Of a DNA stretch of 64,000 bases, positions 1 through 12,500 are shown in pieces (the first letter of the stretch is position 1; the number at the start of each line of letters is the position of its first letter). Made by a program: the position numbers and the translations under genes. The DNA lies in assembly GCA_024734555.1 (NCBI GenBank), contig JANPWX010000097.1, forward strand, positions 2,527,048-2,591,047, given 5' to 3'. Under the pieces are notes generated by a model. That model searched no databases. It worked only from the letters and a program-made list of their open reading frames with translations, and was not told the origin of the DNA. The DNA comes from Trochalopteron elliotii (taxonomy: Eukaryota; Chordata; Aves; Passeriformes; Leiothrichidae).

Positions 1-1668
1 TGTATGAAAAAGCTTATGTGTCCTGATGACTGCAAGAGGATATTTACTGAACTATTTCAATTTAGACATGGTGGAAAATCTGGACAAGTGCTTGACAAGA
101 TGTACTTCGTTCATTAAACTGGCTGAGTGGAGTGTAGATATAATAGTCCCTCATAGTTTTGCCTCATAAATGAACAAGTACAAGTTGTTAATACTAATTT
201 CCTGATATGCCCAGTGTTATCATCTGGAAAGATATTAGTGAGGTAGGTTTAATATAGGAAGCTTTCTGATGTCATGGCAGTTCTATGTCTAAAGATTCTG
301 GTTTTCAGCTGGTATATGTTTGCTATTTTCAAGCAAATTGCCTGTATGAGCTTCAGCAGGACCTGCTGGGCTGAGTGAGTGAAGAGGCTGCTAGTTCTGA
401 AATTTCACAGTTCACTTCCATGGAAATTATCCTGGTTTTTTGCCACTGCCTGTTTTCCTACTCGTTCCCCTGGTACTAGTAGGCATGTGTATATAACAGG
501 AGTACTGGAAATTTGAGTCTGGGTTTATAAACTCTTTAGACTCATTTATATTCTTTCTAAAGAAACAAATCAACCTGTAAACAATTGGGTTTTACTGTAG
601 TCCACCTGATAGTTCTGTGCTACGCAGTTGTTATGCCCCAGTTGTTATGCCCCAGGGGCAAATTTTATCTGTGGGTAATATCAGCATCTGTGCTCAAGTT
701 AGGTAAGAAAGAGCACCACACTCTCTGAAATGAAGTAGCTTTCATTGGAAATAAGTGAGAACATCCACACATGAACACAGACATGTCAGGAAAACTTTAT
801 AAGATGAAGTGACTCATCCACTGTGAGCCTACATGTCCTTTAGGGGGTACTCGAGTATTAAGTATCCACAGCAGCACAAGGCAAACCACAGAATGCTTTA
901 AGTACGTGGCACTGTGCCATTTATGTATTCACTGGTTAATCTACTAAGGCCCAAGCAGCACTCATGGGAGCTTAGCAAAGGAAGGACCACAGACCTTGTA
1001 AACCAATGTTATTTTGGAGGTCTTATCTCACCTCATAGTCTTTGATGCTGGGAATTTTTTATGTGATGTATATCTGTATAAAACTTTTGAAGGGGAGAAG
1101 ACATTTAGTCCTACGTGGGTATGTCAAACTAAAGATCCTATTCTGGGATGCAGTATTGTGGGATAATGTCACTGCACCTCTCTATTAAGGTTTCATGTCA
1201 TCACTTGATGTTTCACTGTGACAATGTGACAAAATGAACTTTGTATAATTTTATAAATGGGAGCTGTGAAACAGCTGAGTAAGGCACAGACCAAAAAAAG
1301 ACACTATGTAAGGAAAAAGAACATCCAAGCTAGCACAAATGTGAAATTTTCATGAGTATCTTGCAGGAATCTGGGAATGGAGATGACCTGATACAGTGCT
1401 GTAAATAGAGATTAATCCTGTCACACAACTGCAGAGGTCACTCACCATCAAGTAAGCATGAAGCATTGTCCACTGTCTTTGCCTCCTCTGGGGGTTTGGA
1501 AACTACAGTAATTTCCCAGCCACCTTCTCCAATACTTAAGTCCTCTGTACTTACTCCTTTTTTCCCTAATGTGGGCCTCAGGTCCATTTTTGTCAGGCAT
1601 GCAGGGACCTTACTGAGAAAACATGCTCCTCAAGGACATCTCAAATGCATGTAGATCCTAGAAGAGAG
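1..1668. other. Non-coding, probably UNC93A last intron or 3' side
   Basis: No exon of UNC93A or any other protein was recognised. A perfect tandem duplication of a 14-base unit lies at 625-652. The rest appears to be unique AT-rich sequence. Confidence 0.5.
625..652. repeat. Two-copy 14-bp tandem duplication
   Basis: The unit CAGTTGTTATGCCC occurs twice in perfect tandem (625-638 and 639-652). It is probably a local slippage duplication. Confidence 0.85.
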
Positions 1669-1970
1669 GGTACAACCCCAGCTCTTTTCAGTGGCGTCAA
1701 AGAAAAGTGGCCAAGAGGTGTTGGGCTTAAACTGAAAAACATGAGATTTCCTCTGAACACCAGGAATTTTTTTTTACTACGAGGGTTACTGAGCACTGCC
1801 ACAGGTTGCTCAGAGAGGGTGTGGGGTCTCCTTCTATGGAAAATATGAAAGGCTCCCTGGACATGGTCCTGAGTAAGTGGCTGTGCCTGGGTGGCCCTGC
1901 TTGAGCAAGGGGGTTGAACCACCTGAAGTTCAGAGGTCCTTTCCAACTCTAACCTCACTGTGGTTCTGAG
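1669..1970 (+). mobile_element. CR1 LINE 3'-end fragment
   Basis: Degraded CR1 tail. Recognisable words in the expected order are a 'GAGGGTTACTGAGCACTG' stretch, 'CACAGGTTGCTCAGAGAGGG', a CCTTGGAG-like segment, 'CTGGACATGGTCCTGAG', 'CCCTGCTTGAGCAAGGGGG', and a terminal 'AGAGGTCCTTTCCAACTCTA' followed by a decayed TTCTGTG-type end. Only the 3' part of ORF2 and the UTR are present, the usual 5' truncation of avian CR1 copies. Confidence 0.85.
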
Positions 1971-3407
1971 AGAAGCACAGTATCTGAGGACAAGGCTTTC
2001 TGGACAAGATAGAAGCAGGACTAGGGACAGGTCCTTTATCCCAGTGGAAGACTAAGATATGGTTCTCAAGAGTGTTAGGAAGAAGCTTGCAGAGCAGTCA
2101 GAAAAGCTGTGGCTGAAGAAGAGGGAAATGAATGAACAGCTTTACTTAGAGAGAGCAAACCCTCACTGATGTTCTCCTTCCATGACCCTGAGTATTACAA
2201 AGAGCACCGATTTAAAATTTTTACCTAAGGCACAAGCCTCTGGGTAAGGCTGGGAGATGATGAGAGGGTGTCTCTTGACGTATGTACTAGCTCTCCTCTA
2301 GGGGATATGAGCTGGAGCTGCTGGAGGGGCAGAGAAGGATGCTGGCTGGTCACTCCCTTGTGTGCAGAGACATGGACCCTACTTGTGCTTGAAAGGAGAT
2401 CACTGTCAGTGCCAGGCAGTGGACTGCCATGTTTTCCATCTGGCTCCCCAGGAGGAACACGACACTTTATCTAGTGGGTGAAATCTTCTAATCCCCTGAA
2501 ACATCCATAGGGATCAGAGGAAGGAAGGCCAAGGCACATAACCTGATGTGTGCCCAGAGGAGCACTTTCCCCTGAAGTGATTTTGCAATGATGTGTGTGA
2601 TGTAATTCCAGCTTAAATTTTTGGCAATGAATTCCATACTTTGCTTATGCATTGTGTGAGAAATACTATTTATTTTCATTTCTATAAAGGCTTCTACCTG
2701 ATAACTTTATCTGGTATCACTAGTCCTGTTATTAAAGGATATAGTGAGTTTCAAGTCATCTTCTCCATACAATTAATTACCTTACTGACTGTTTTCCATA
2801 CTTACCTCTTCTCCAGGCTAGAGTTCCAGCTTTTTAGTCTTCCTTCAAGTAGAAGTGTCCCATGACTTTGCTCCTTTTTTATTGCCTAGTTATGCCTTAT
2901 CACACTGGATTATGAGTTTTGAAATGGAGTAAACCAGAGCTGTATGAAGTTGCTTGCCTGCATAACATTGCTTTCTGTGGGTTTCTCCCACATTTTTCCC
3001 CCAATAACTCCTAACAGACAATTTTCTTCTTCTTTTGTTGCTGAGATTTGAGTTAATTTTTATCTAGACTGCTCTCCTTTATTGCAAAAGACAGACTAAA
3101 TATATAATTCTTCTTAGTTTCTAAATTACTTTGAAATACTTATACTCCTACAGAATATTTATTCTGAATACCCATTACTGTCTTCTGCAGTATTCTTCTC
3201 TCTTGATCTTGGAAAAATTAGTTCAATGAGTATTTTGCATTCTTACTCCTGACTTGTTCTATTTCTTCTGCTTTCCAATGAGTTAACATATTTTTTTTAG
3301 ATGCTGTCTTAAAGCCATTATCATTGTTATGCAGCATTGTTTCACAGATGCAAGCATGCAGACTTCTATATCTCGAGAGAATACATTTCATTGTCACCAG
3401 GACTTAC
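1971..3407. other. Intronic sequence left of UNC93A exon 7
   Basis: T-rich, no recognised exon or repeat. An isolated strong minus-strand donor-like site (GAAGAG|GTAAGTATG near 2806) has no convincing coding exon attached. Confidence 0.5.
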
Positions 3408-3539
3408 CATTAGTTTGTGTTTGCCAAACAGCATCAGACAGGCCCCAAAGAGCAGGGAATACAAAAAACACAGCAAGCTGCTTGGGATGAGGTTTCCACA
3501 GCAGTAGTGCTATTATACAGGCTGTGTTTGTAACTGTGG
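3408..3539 (-). CDS. UNC93A: UNC93A coding exon 7
   Basis: This exon covers residues 327-371: TVTNTACIIALLLW, then KPHPKQLAVFFVFPALWGLS and DAVWQTQTN. The family equivalent is CMIALLLWRPRADHLAVFFVFSGLWGVADAVWQTQ. Acceptor AACAG, donor AATG|GTAAGT, 132 bp, ending in phase 1. The next exon should begin with the equivalent of ALYGVLFEKSKEAAF and was not seen to the left. Confidence 0.94.
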
Positions 3540-6500
3540 CTGTTGATTTAGAAAGAAATAAAGAATAAAAATACAGATGCAATTATAATCAGGACAAATT
3601 GTGGTAGATAACACTTATTTATTCTACCCTCAACGAAAGCACAAAATCTTTCTGGTTCATTGAGCTTTGCGCTGACTGAGTCGGTATCACATGAAATACA
3701 AGACAATGCAGGCCTTTGACAGTGTCTAGTTCATAATTCTGAGCAGTGTCCCGAGCTGAGAGATCCTCAGTGCTGATATGGTTGTTAGGCCAAAGGACAC
3801 AAACCACTGAGTAGGAGAAGGAGCTTCTGAAAGGCTTGCAGTCACCACGTGAGGTATGTGGGAAGGGGGACCAAACACCCTCCTGGTCTCCTTGCCTTAA
3901 ATGAGGTTTCCATTTAGGGCCAGAGGGGACAATTAAGGATTTCTAGAAGGTCTAGTGGCTTTGGGTCTTTCTTTTAAAAAATGGTTTGCAGATGAGTCAC
4001 AGATTCTTCCCCCCACAGGTGCGCATTCACAGGCTGAGTAAAAGACCACTAAACAGAATTGAGAGGTTCAGAGGTCTTCCATTAATAACACTACAGTTTT
4101 GGGGGAGATTTAATTGTTGATTGTTATTATTAGGTGTTTTTTGCTTTCTGTTTTTTTAAATCTGAGTTTTATAGACTGAGACACACACCTAGAACAGACA
4201 GAAGAGTCTTTGAGCTAGTGACTGTAACAGAAAGCACTCTAAATTTCTCCTTTCTTGTCCAGGTTTAAAATTTCCTGTGGAGAAAATGCCTAGAATGTTT
4301 TGATGCATATTGATCTATTCAGTGATGTTTCCAATAATACAAGTTATTGCATAGTGGAAATAAGGTATGAGTCCATTTCAGTATGCATAATGCATACAGA
4401 GGCACAAAAAAAATATTTCTTGGGGTTTTTTTATGCCTCCATTACTCTGTTACTCATTGGAACAATGTTCTCTGGAGGGGAAGATGTTTTTAAATATGCA
4501 AATTTTCTCACAAGGCAACATGAAAATTACTGTCCCATACACAAGCCCTTAAGTTATTCTAGCCCGACACATGACTTTCTTCTATTTTTCTCCCTATAGA
4601 ACAAGTAGTAAAAATGACAGCAGGCTAACCTTTAAAAAGTTTCCTGAAATTTCACTCAAACTTCCAAGTTTGTAATTTCCTGAGACTCTGGTCAACAGTG
4701 ATTTGCTTTCACTCTATAAGGGTGAGGAGGTTTCAGCCCAGTGGAGAAATCCTTCTTATGACAGTGCAAATCTCAACATCTGTATTGTGAGATCATTTGT
4801 CACTGGCTGCATCAGAGCTATAAAGCATCAAATCCATAGGACACTTTCTGCATAGATAGAACCCTCAAATGCAGGCTGAACTTACATCATCAGCAAAGTG
4901 ATATAAGGCAAAGACAGCAATACAGTGCTTAACTGTGAGCTGAGCTGTCTCTCTTCTCATGAATGTAGTTTGTGAAGTCTGCCTCCTGACTGACTTTGGT
5001 TTTAATTGATAGCTGACTGCAAGCTATCCCTTTGTACACGCAAAGGGGGAAGTAGTGGATCTGATTACATGTGGTGAATCAATCATTCAAGAAATCTTTA
5101 CATACCTAATGCAAATAGAAGTTTTCTACCCGTGAACTGGGAGATCTTTCCGAAGAGCAGAGAGCAGAGGGAATTTACAGCTGCAAAGCAGATCATCACA
5201 TAGCCAACATACTGTATCCCCAGGGCACAGGTCACATATACCTGGAAGAGAAGGGATAGTAGTGCCACATTTTCTTTGATGAAAACACACAGTAAAGTTC
5301 AAGGATCTTAGCCTGAGTGTTCGGTAAATAGCCAGCATGGATGAGATAAAAAGAGCACAGCTAGAGAGTTTGCTGACAAGCTCCTGGTGCATTGACATAG
5401 TAGGCCTTCAGCACCAACTTTCCTAACCCAGTTCCCAGCATCAGACTGATGGCATGTGAACAGAGGAATAACAAACGGAACAAATTTGAGCACTCTTTGC
5501 TGCACAAATAAAAGTCCTGGAAGCAGCATTAGGAATTTTCTGCCCTTCCTGTCATAGCCCAAGAGATAAAAATTGGCAATTGACACTATGGTCATTACAG
5601 AGCAGCTCCCAAAAAATGAAGAGGACCTCTTCTATAAGGGCATGTAACCAGTGGAGGTTGCCATGGAGTGCCCCTTTCAATCTGTTCCAACACAGCAACG
5701 AGTGCACCCTTCCATCTGATTTAAATGCAAGGTTTGAAAGCCTTAAGTATGAAAGAAGCAGCTCAGGAAGGTTGCCCTCTTTCTTTGGAGGCTCTCTCAA
5801 CAGATGCCTGCAGAACACACCTGCTGTGTGTCTAGGTTTCTCGAGAAACTGGAGGAGTGGAGGTGGTTTTAATAATTTCAATCTGTCAGGGTCTGGACCT
5901 GTTGCAGTAGTGACTGGTGAGGGCTTTCAGCCAGCCATGTTGAGGACTTGCCCTCTTACCATAAAGGTTGTCAAAATAAAATATGTGGAATGTGCGCTGA
6001 CTTGCATTTATAAAAGCTCTAGGGGAACCAGGAGAGGAAAGAAGATATAAAAGCTTTACTGGCTTCTGGCTTTTCTCCCAGTTTGTTATTTACAACAAGG
6101 TGAGGAGTTTGAACCTGTAGCTCTCTGCTGTGGCCTCCACTGGTGAGTTAAGCTCTCTACTGCATTATTTTTGAGGCTGTTCCAAGGGACATATTTACTG
6201 CTATGAAGATGCCACTCAGAGTTCATTCATGTAGAAGTAAGCAGTAATTTTGCAATCCACAAATCATCATTAAAAACATCTTCATTTGACAAGTAAATAC
6301 AGATCAAATGCAATAGTAAGACACAATGGCACAAAAAAATCAGACAGAAGTAGATTTTCATTTACATCCACACCTTTGTGTAGTCACCAGAAAGAAATCC
6401 CTGTTCAAACCCACTGTACATTGTCAGAGGGATTAGAAGACACTGTCTTTTATCTTTAAGATGCCGAAAAGTTGCTAGGAACGTAGACCAAAAGGATGGT

Positions 6501-9500
6501 GCCTCTAGTTTTTCTTTCTCAGTCTCTGCTTGGTCAGATTTGATCTGGTCCAGAAATATAATAACCAGCAACACAGCTAGCACACCACTAGCTGCAAAAA
6601 AAACAAAACAAAAAGTTCATGTAAAACTGAGGAATGCTGAAAGAATGATGGGAAGTCGCTCGCTGCTGTTATTGTTCTGACTTGGTGCTTAGCTCTCTGT
6701 GGGATATTTTGGCAGCTGCCTCTGATTCCACTTCAGTGTAAAGGCCGTTTCTGTATAAACAAGAAGGCCTGATCTACACTCACATCTTCTGCATACAGCT
6801 GTGCACTCGCAAATCCCCTCAGCTTAGCTGTGGCTGACCTGTTGTGACAGCGGCCGGGCCGGGCCGGGCCAGCTGCGCGGCTGCGGAGGGTGACGGCTCA
6901 CCCTGCAGGGCAATCCGGGGGCACGGGGACGGGAGCTGGCCAGAAACAGCTCCCTCGGGAGCCATCACAAGGCTTTAAATCAACAACAGAGAGGAGTATT
7001 CACCTCCAGTGCCAAGGTTTTCATGGCTAGCAGGGCTCTTCTTTCAAATACATGGAAAGAAAAATAAATGCTGTCTTGAAACCCAGTATGTGTTGTGCCT
7101 TTTTGTTTTTCTTTTCAGCTCAGAACCATGTTTTGAGTATGGAATATGTGCTGTATTGAAGATGATAGTGAGCAGCTCTAGCTAACTTGAAAAGATGGAA
7201 GTTATAGCTTTAAATCTATCATTTCCTAGCAGAAGCAGCATATGAAAGAATTACATAGAGTAGTTAATCAGAAAATGATCATGCTTGTATCAGTCTAGAT
7301 TTGTTGCTTGTGTAGTGAATCAAAACAAATTTTTTCATGTTATCAAGAAGATAACCATGTCTCATAATATACATAAGACAACCATAGATTCACAACTGAT
7401 TGCTTCATTACGGATGCAGGGCATGATAATGTTTCCTCACTTATGCTGACTAGAATTCCATCCATGGAAAGAACTACAATTCAGAGTAAGATGAGAACCA
7501 GGCACCTCTTTCCATCCACTTTGCTTGTGTAATGTGCTCCTAGTTATGTGTATGGATATTGTCTCTACTGTGAACTTTTAATATCCAAACACATCAGCAG
7601 ATTTACAATAAATTGTCTCATTTTTTATTGCTTACTATTTTCGTCCATGTCTCCTAGAATTTCTCCAGTGTCCAGGTTCCCCACTGTGGCTGAGCTGTAA
7701 ATCCTTTTTGATTCAAGTCATTATTGGTTCTGCCAGTGTGTTTATTAGTACTTATGGACTAATTGCTGGATTTAAATGGGTGACAGCAGGACATTCACAT
7801 TTTCAGAAAAAAATATATATAACAAAGATGTTAAATGAATCAAGAGCAATTGTAGGAGATAATGGCATGGCTTAATAGTGGTTGGTATGAACATAAATAG
7901 AAACATTCCCAGTGCCTGAGAAAGTGAAACAGCAGAAGTTATCCATTATTGTCTCCACTCAGGCTGGGCAAAATAAGTATTCAGCCACCAAATAGAGGAC
8001 ACATTTAAAAATGTCTGTGAATGAAATATTTAGCCATCTACTTTCCCTTTAGGTAAGGAAAGACATCTCTTTCATTAACAGCTTCAAAGAAAAACAAAAC
8101 CCCACTGACGCAGGGTCAGGAGAAAGCAGGGTTGCATTCACTTTGTATGCACAAAGCCTAAGGGAGTGTTGTGTATGTTAGTCATCAAATTTAAATTTAA
8201 ACTTTACAGACAAACATGCCTTTAGCAGAAAGTCATCAGCTCCAGTACATTCTGAGAAGAGAGTGGGGGATATTTTTTATACTTTCCCACCAATTAGGAA
8301 TGGGGACAGAGGAAGGGTTTTCTGCAATGCCCTTGTGCACTGGGAGCTTGCTCTGTCTGGATCATATACACTCTGTTGGAGTGTGTGGCAAATTCTATGC
8401 TTCTGTCTCAGCACAGAGAGTACATCTGTGTTCAGAGATGCAAAGATGTTTTGACAGAGCTAAGGTGCACACTGCCTTGCCAGGTACTTTCCTTTATCCA
8501 GAGAATAACTTCTTTTGAGTGGGATACTTCTTGGAACTTTCCTCACTCAGTGAATCCTTGCACATCTATTTTTTCTTTTAATGGCATCGGCTTCCCTGTC
8601 TTTAATTCTTTTCTACCCTTGTGAAAGGAAGGTCTATAGCAGCTGTAGTTACTAAATGGGAGATATGCCAATTTGCCTGGCTGAATTTGGGTCACCACAC
8701 TGGGCTTCAGCTTTATTCCAGGTGAAAAATGTAAAGAATATCTTTCTCCTTTAAATAAAATGATACAGCTCTGGCATAAGGCATTAGAACTATTTAGGAA
8801 GGAGTTGTTTACAGCTCTCACATATCTTATTTTCCTTCAGCAAATTAGATTGAAAGAGAAAGTCAGAAACTTAATCTGCAAAGCCATACTAGCTTCCACA
8901 AGTACTAGGCTCTTCATCAGTGATACTGATTAAAGATTGTGTGTATTACTCACCAGTATAGACCCCTAGCAGTGTATAGATTAGGGAGTTGGAGGGTTTT
9001 GCTGACCCAGTGGTGTTAGTGGTATCAGTCAGGCAGTTGTATGCTCCACAGCATTCCAGGTCTTCTCCTGAGATCTCCACTAATTAAGAACCAAAAGAAA
9101 GTCAGGTCAGTGAAGAGATCAGGTAAGTCCACACCATGTGTAAGGATATAAAGGTATAAGAAATCCAGTGCTTAGTGATTGGTGCTGGTTTCAAGTCTCT
9201 CCTGATTAGAGATATTTAACTTCAGAATCCCGGTTTAACACACAAAAATTTGGTTTAAGAGAAACAAAAGAAAGACTGAATGCTGAATTAATGGTTACAT
9301 GAGGACAGGGACTAAAGTTAGAGGCTGAAATCTGAATCCAAGCTCAATTTGCAATGTTCAAAGTTTGAGTATATATTTTTACCTCTTTCATTCATCATAA
9401 TACCTCATGTGATAGGTCCCTAAGTTTACAGCAGCAATGGATTGATAGACTTTAGTTCTTACAGCCATCCCGCATTTTTCCTCTCTAGATAATTTCTGTA

Positions 9501-12500
9501 TATGTTATAGGAACATAAACCAGCTCAAGAATCTTCTTTTTTTCTAATTTAAATTATGATAACTCGGTATTGCAGTCTTCCAAGTAGCCTGCATTTCCTG
9601 ACTTTATTACTTTACTACTGCCTTTATAAGTTTCTGAGAGCACACTTGAAGCTAACAGTTCAGCAGGGTTTGGAATAAAACCTGTGCTTTGTGCAGTCCT
9701 ATCATTGTTGTGTAGGGAATGTATCAAAGCCACAAACACACATGGTCTCATACACACTGTGTCACCAGCACACTGTGCCCACTTCCCCCAGTACCCTCTT
9801 GTTAAAGAATAAATGCTAACCCAAACTGTAAGCCTGGATAAACTATCCACTGGAGGAGGATGATCCAAACCCCACACAATAATTTTAGTGCTTTCACTGC
9901 AGAATTTGTCTCTGGTCCAAGCACAATAAAGGGCAATACAGCTGTACCTTGGCTGAGCCCTAAAGAAGAGTTGATCTGTAATTTTTCAATTCAGGTTATT
10001 GTGTAACTACTTTTAGTGTATTTTTCCTCATTGCTTCCAATCAAAGCTGCTGTGATGTGAATCAGCTGTCTAACCAGCTTCATAAACAACTTTAGGTTCA
10101 ACATAAGATAAAATGTTGTGATGTAAAAAAAATCATTACATTATTATAGTCACTGGCTACCCCTACAGACCTTCAGCAAAAACTGGACAAACAGACCCTC
10201 AGCGAAATTACTATGTGCAAAAGGTGAGTCACATGAGTGAAGTGTGTAAAACAAGTTTTTTATCGGTTCCTGCATCATCTGAAGATGAAGATGCACATCC
10301 AATTAGTCATATGCAGGATGCAAGGCAGGGTTTGCACTGTTTTCTTGAATCAAAACTGTAATACTGTTGAGTGAGGAAGGATGACTCTTATAATTTACAA
10401 TGATTACTGTCTTCAGTTGTGGTATTACCATATGGTGTAACTTTGCCTCGCTGTGTCTGGATACAGTGGTGCAGGCAATACATCAAGAGTAGGTGCATGT
10501 CTGAATTTTATGCAATATCTTTCCTACTGCTCAGTGAAATGTTACATTTTAAGTACATGAAAATATCAATGGATATCTTTGCACAAGTCTCAGTGGAGAG
10601 AAAAATAATTGTGTGACTGGAGATTCTCACCCCTTGCCCCAGCAAAGTTCCCTCTAAATTAAAGTTGTGTCTCACTGAGAAGGTACAGTAGAGAAATTCA
10701 TGTTATAACTGCTTATCACTGTTGTGAAGATGTGCAAGGCCTTTGGCTTTGAGAGCTGTTCACAGGAACACAGCATTTTCTGAAATTCTATGTAATAGAT
10801 AAAAAAAATAAGAGTGTCTTTAAAATTTGGAGGAACATCCTCAAAAGTAAAACTAGGAAGGGATTTACAAAACCAAAAAAATAGTGTTCTATTCTTCTGG
10901 TTAAAATTATGTGTGCTGTGAGGCAGAGGAGAGTCAAACAATTGCAGTCTGTACAGACCCCACAGCTGCACCACTACCTCTGCTCTGCAAGGGAAATCTG
11001 AACAGACAGTCTTTCCTGAGATATCATGTGGCTCTGGGATCAGGTCAGCAGAGCTCCACTGCACTGAAAAGGTCTGCCAGCATTCTGCTTTAACGGTGCT
11101 TCACCCATAGTTAGGTTTAAAGGAAGTATGATTCTACATAAGTATCACACCTTGTGACAACTACTTTGCCATAAATCCAAAGATTCAAAGATTAAAACCT
11201 GATGCCAACTTCCTGACATTTAGCTTTAACCTAGCAGCTCTTTGAGAGCACTTGAGAGGACCTACTGAAAGCTCTCTCCATGTCTGGAGAACAATCCTGT
11301 TCTGATTTTGACAGGATGAGGAATGTACAGGAGGCTGCAATGATAAGACACCACAGCATTTTGAATCTCTAAGGTGGCATCCAAATATTAATTTATCTTC
11401 ACGACTACTCTTTTAAAATTGACATCAATTACATGCATGGGAAATGAGGCCACTGCTGATGAGTGATTTCTTCAAGCTACATTGGCATCTGCTGTCTGAG
11501 CCTGAAATACAGCAGAGGAGCCCTGGCAAACAAGCTCCTGCCAACAGCTACTGCTATTTCTTCTTGGCAGTTCTGTAGAGCACTCATTTTCAGCAAGCAC
11601 CAGCAACCAGTCTGACTCACCTTGAATGCTTAACAGTAAACTAACCCAGTACTACAAGCTTTGCAAAAAGGTCGCTTCAGTATTTTGCCTTTTGTTTTAA
11701 TCCACTTTTAATAGAAGTCAGATGTGAAGGACTGTCACTGCCTGTGGCCTATCTATGCTTTGCACTACAGGGGCAGAATTCAAACAGAATTCAATAAGGT
11801 TCTATTTGTTATCTATTTGTCTGAACCCCTTTATGGCTGATTTTTGATAGAAAATTGGAACTTTCAGAGAAAAATTTTCCTCATTTATTTCAGACATCTG
11901 TCTTCAGATGGGCTAACTCTCATCTGAAGTGCCTGTTTCCACTGACTATGAAAGTTCAGCTGCAGAAATCTACCTCTTACCTAACTAGAACTAGTTTATA
12001 GAAAGAAATGCCAAAATTTTAGATACATTTTACCTTTGGTGGAAGATTGGCTAAGTATCAAGGATGAGATAAGATTTCCCCAGATGCCGGAAGACTGAAA
12101 CACCAGAAAGAAGACTCCAAAGTATTGGTTGATAATGTCTTTTGCATTTTTTCCTGCTTTCTCAGCATACGAAGTGCCAGCAATGGTGAGGTAAGTGCAT
12201 TTGGCAGACCAGAGTGGTGCTCCTCCTAAGCCCAGGATCACAGAGGTAGGGATTAGTGTGTACCTGCCAAAGAACATTTTATTTAGCATAGTTGTTATCA
12301 TTAGCATAACAATCATTCTCCCAAAGATCCAGAGGCAAAAATAGACATCAAAGAAACAGATTTATCTTTTTTATGATAAAATAAATCTGTTACATGGAAT
12401 CAAGAAAAGGCCAGCCTTGTGAAGTTTAGGGTGTGCAAGCATATGCCGCTCTGTGTGGGGACTAGGCCTGGGTTGGCTAGGTCTGTGCTCATGTGCCTTA

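Noticed and set aside
1..3400. Search for the UNC93A terminal exon
   Set aside because: No sequence resembling the conserved LWEALGF-type exon was found on the minus strand; it is presumably outside the window.
5580..6050. 156-codon plus-strand frame
   Set aside because: It lies in UNC93A intron 5, shows no family similarity, and its length is within chance expectation for 64 kb.
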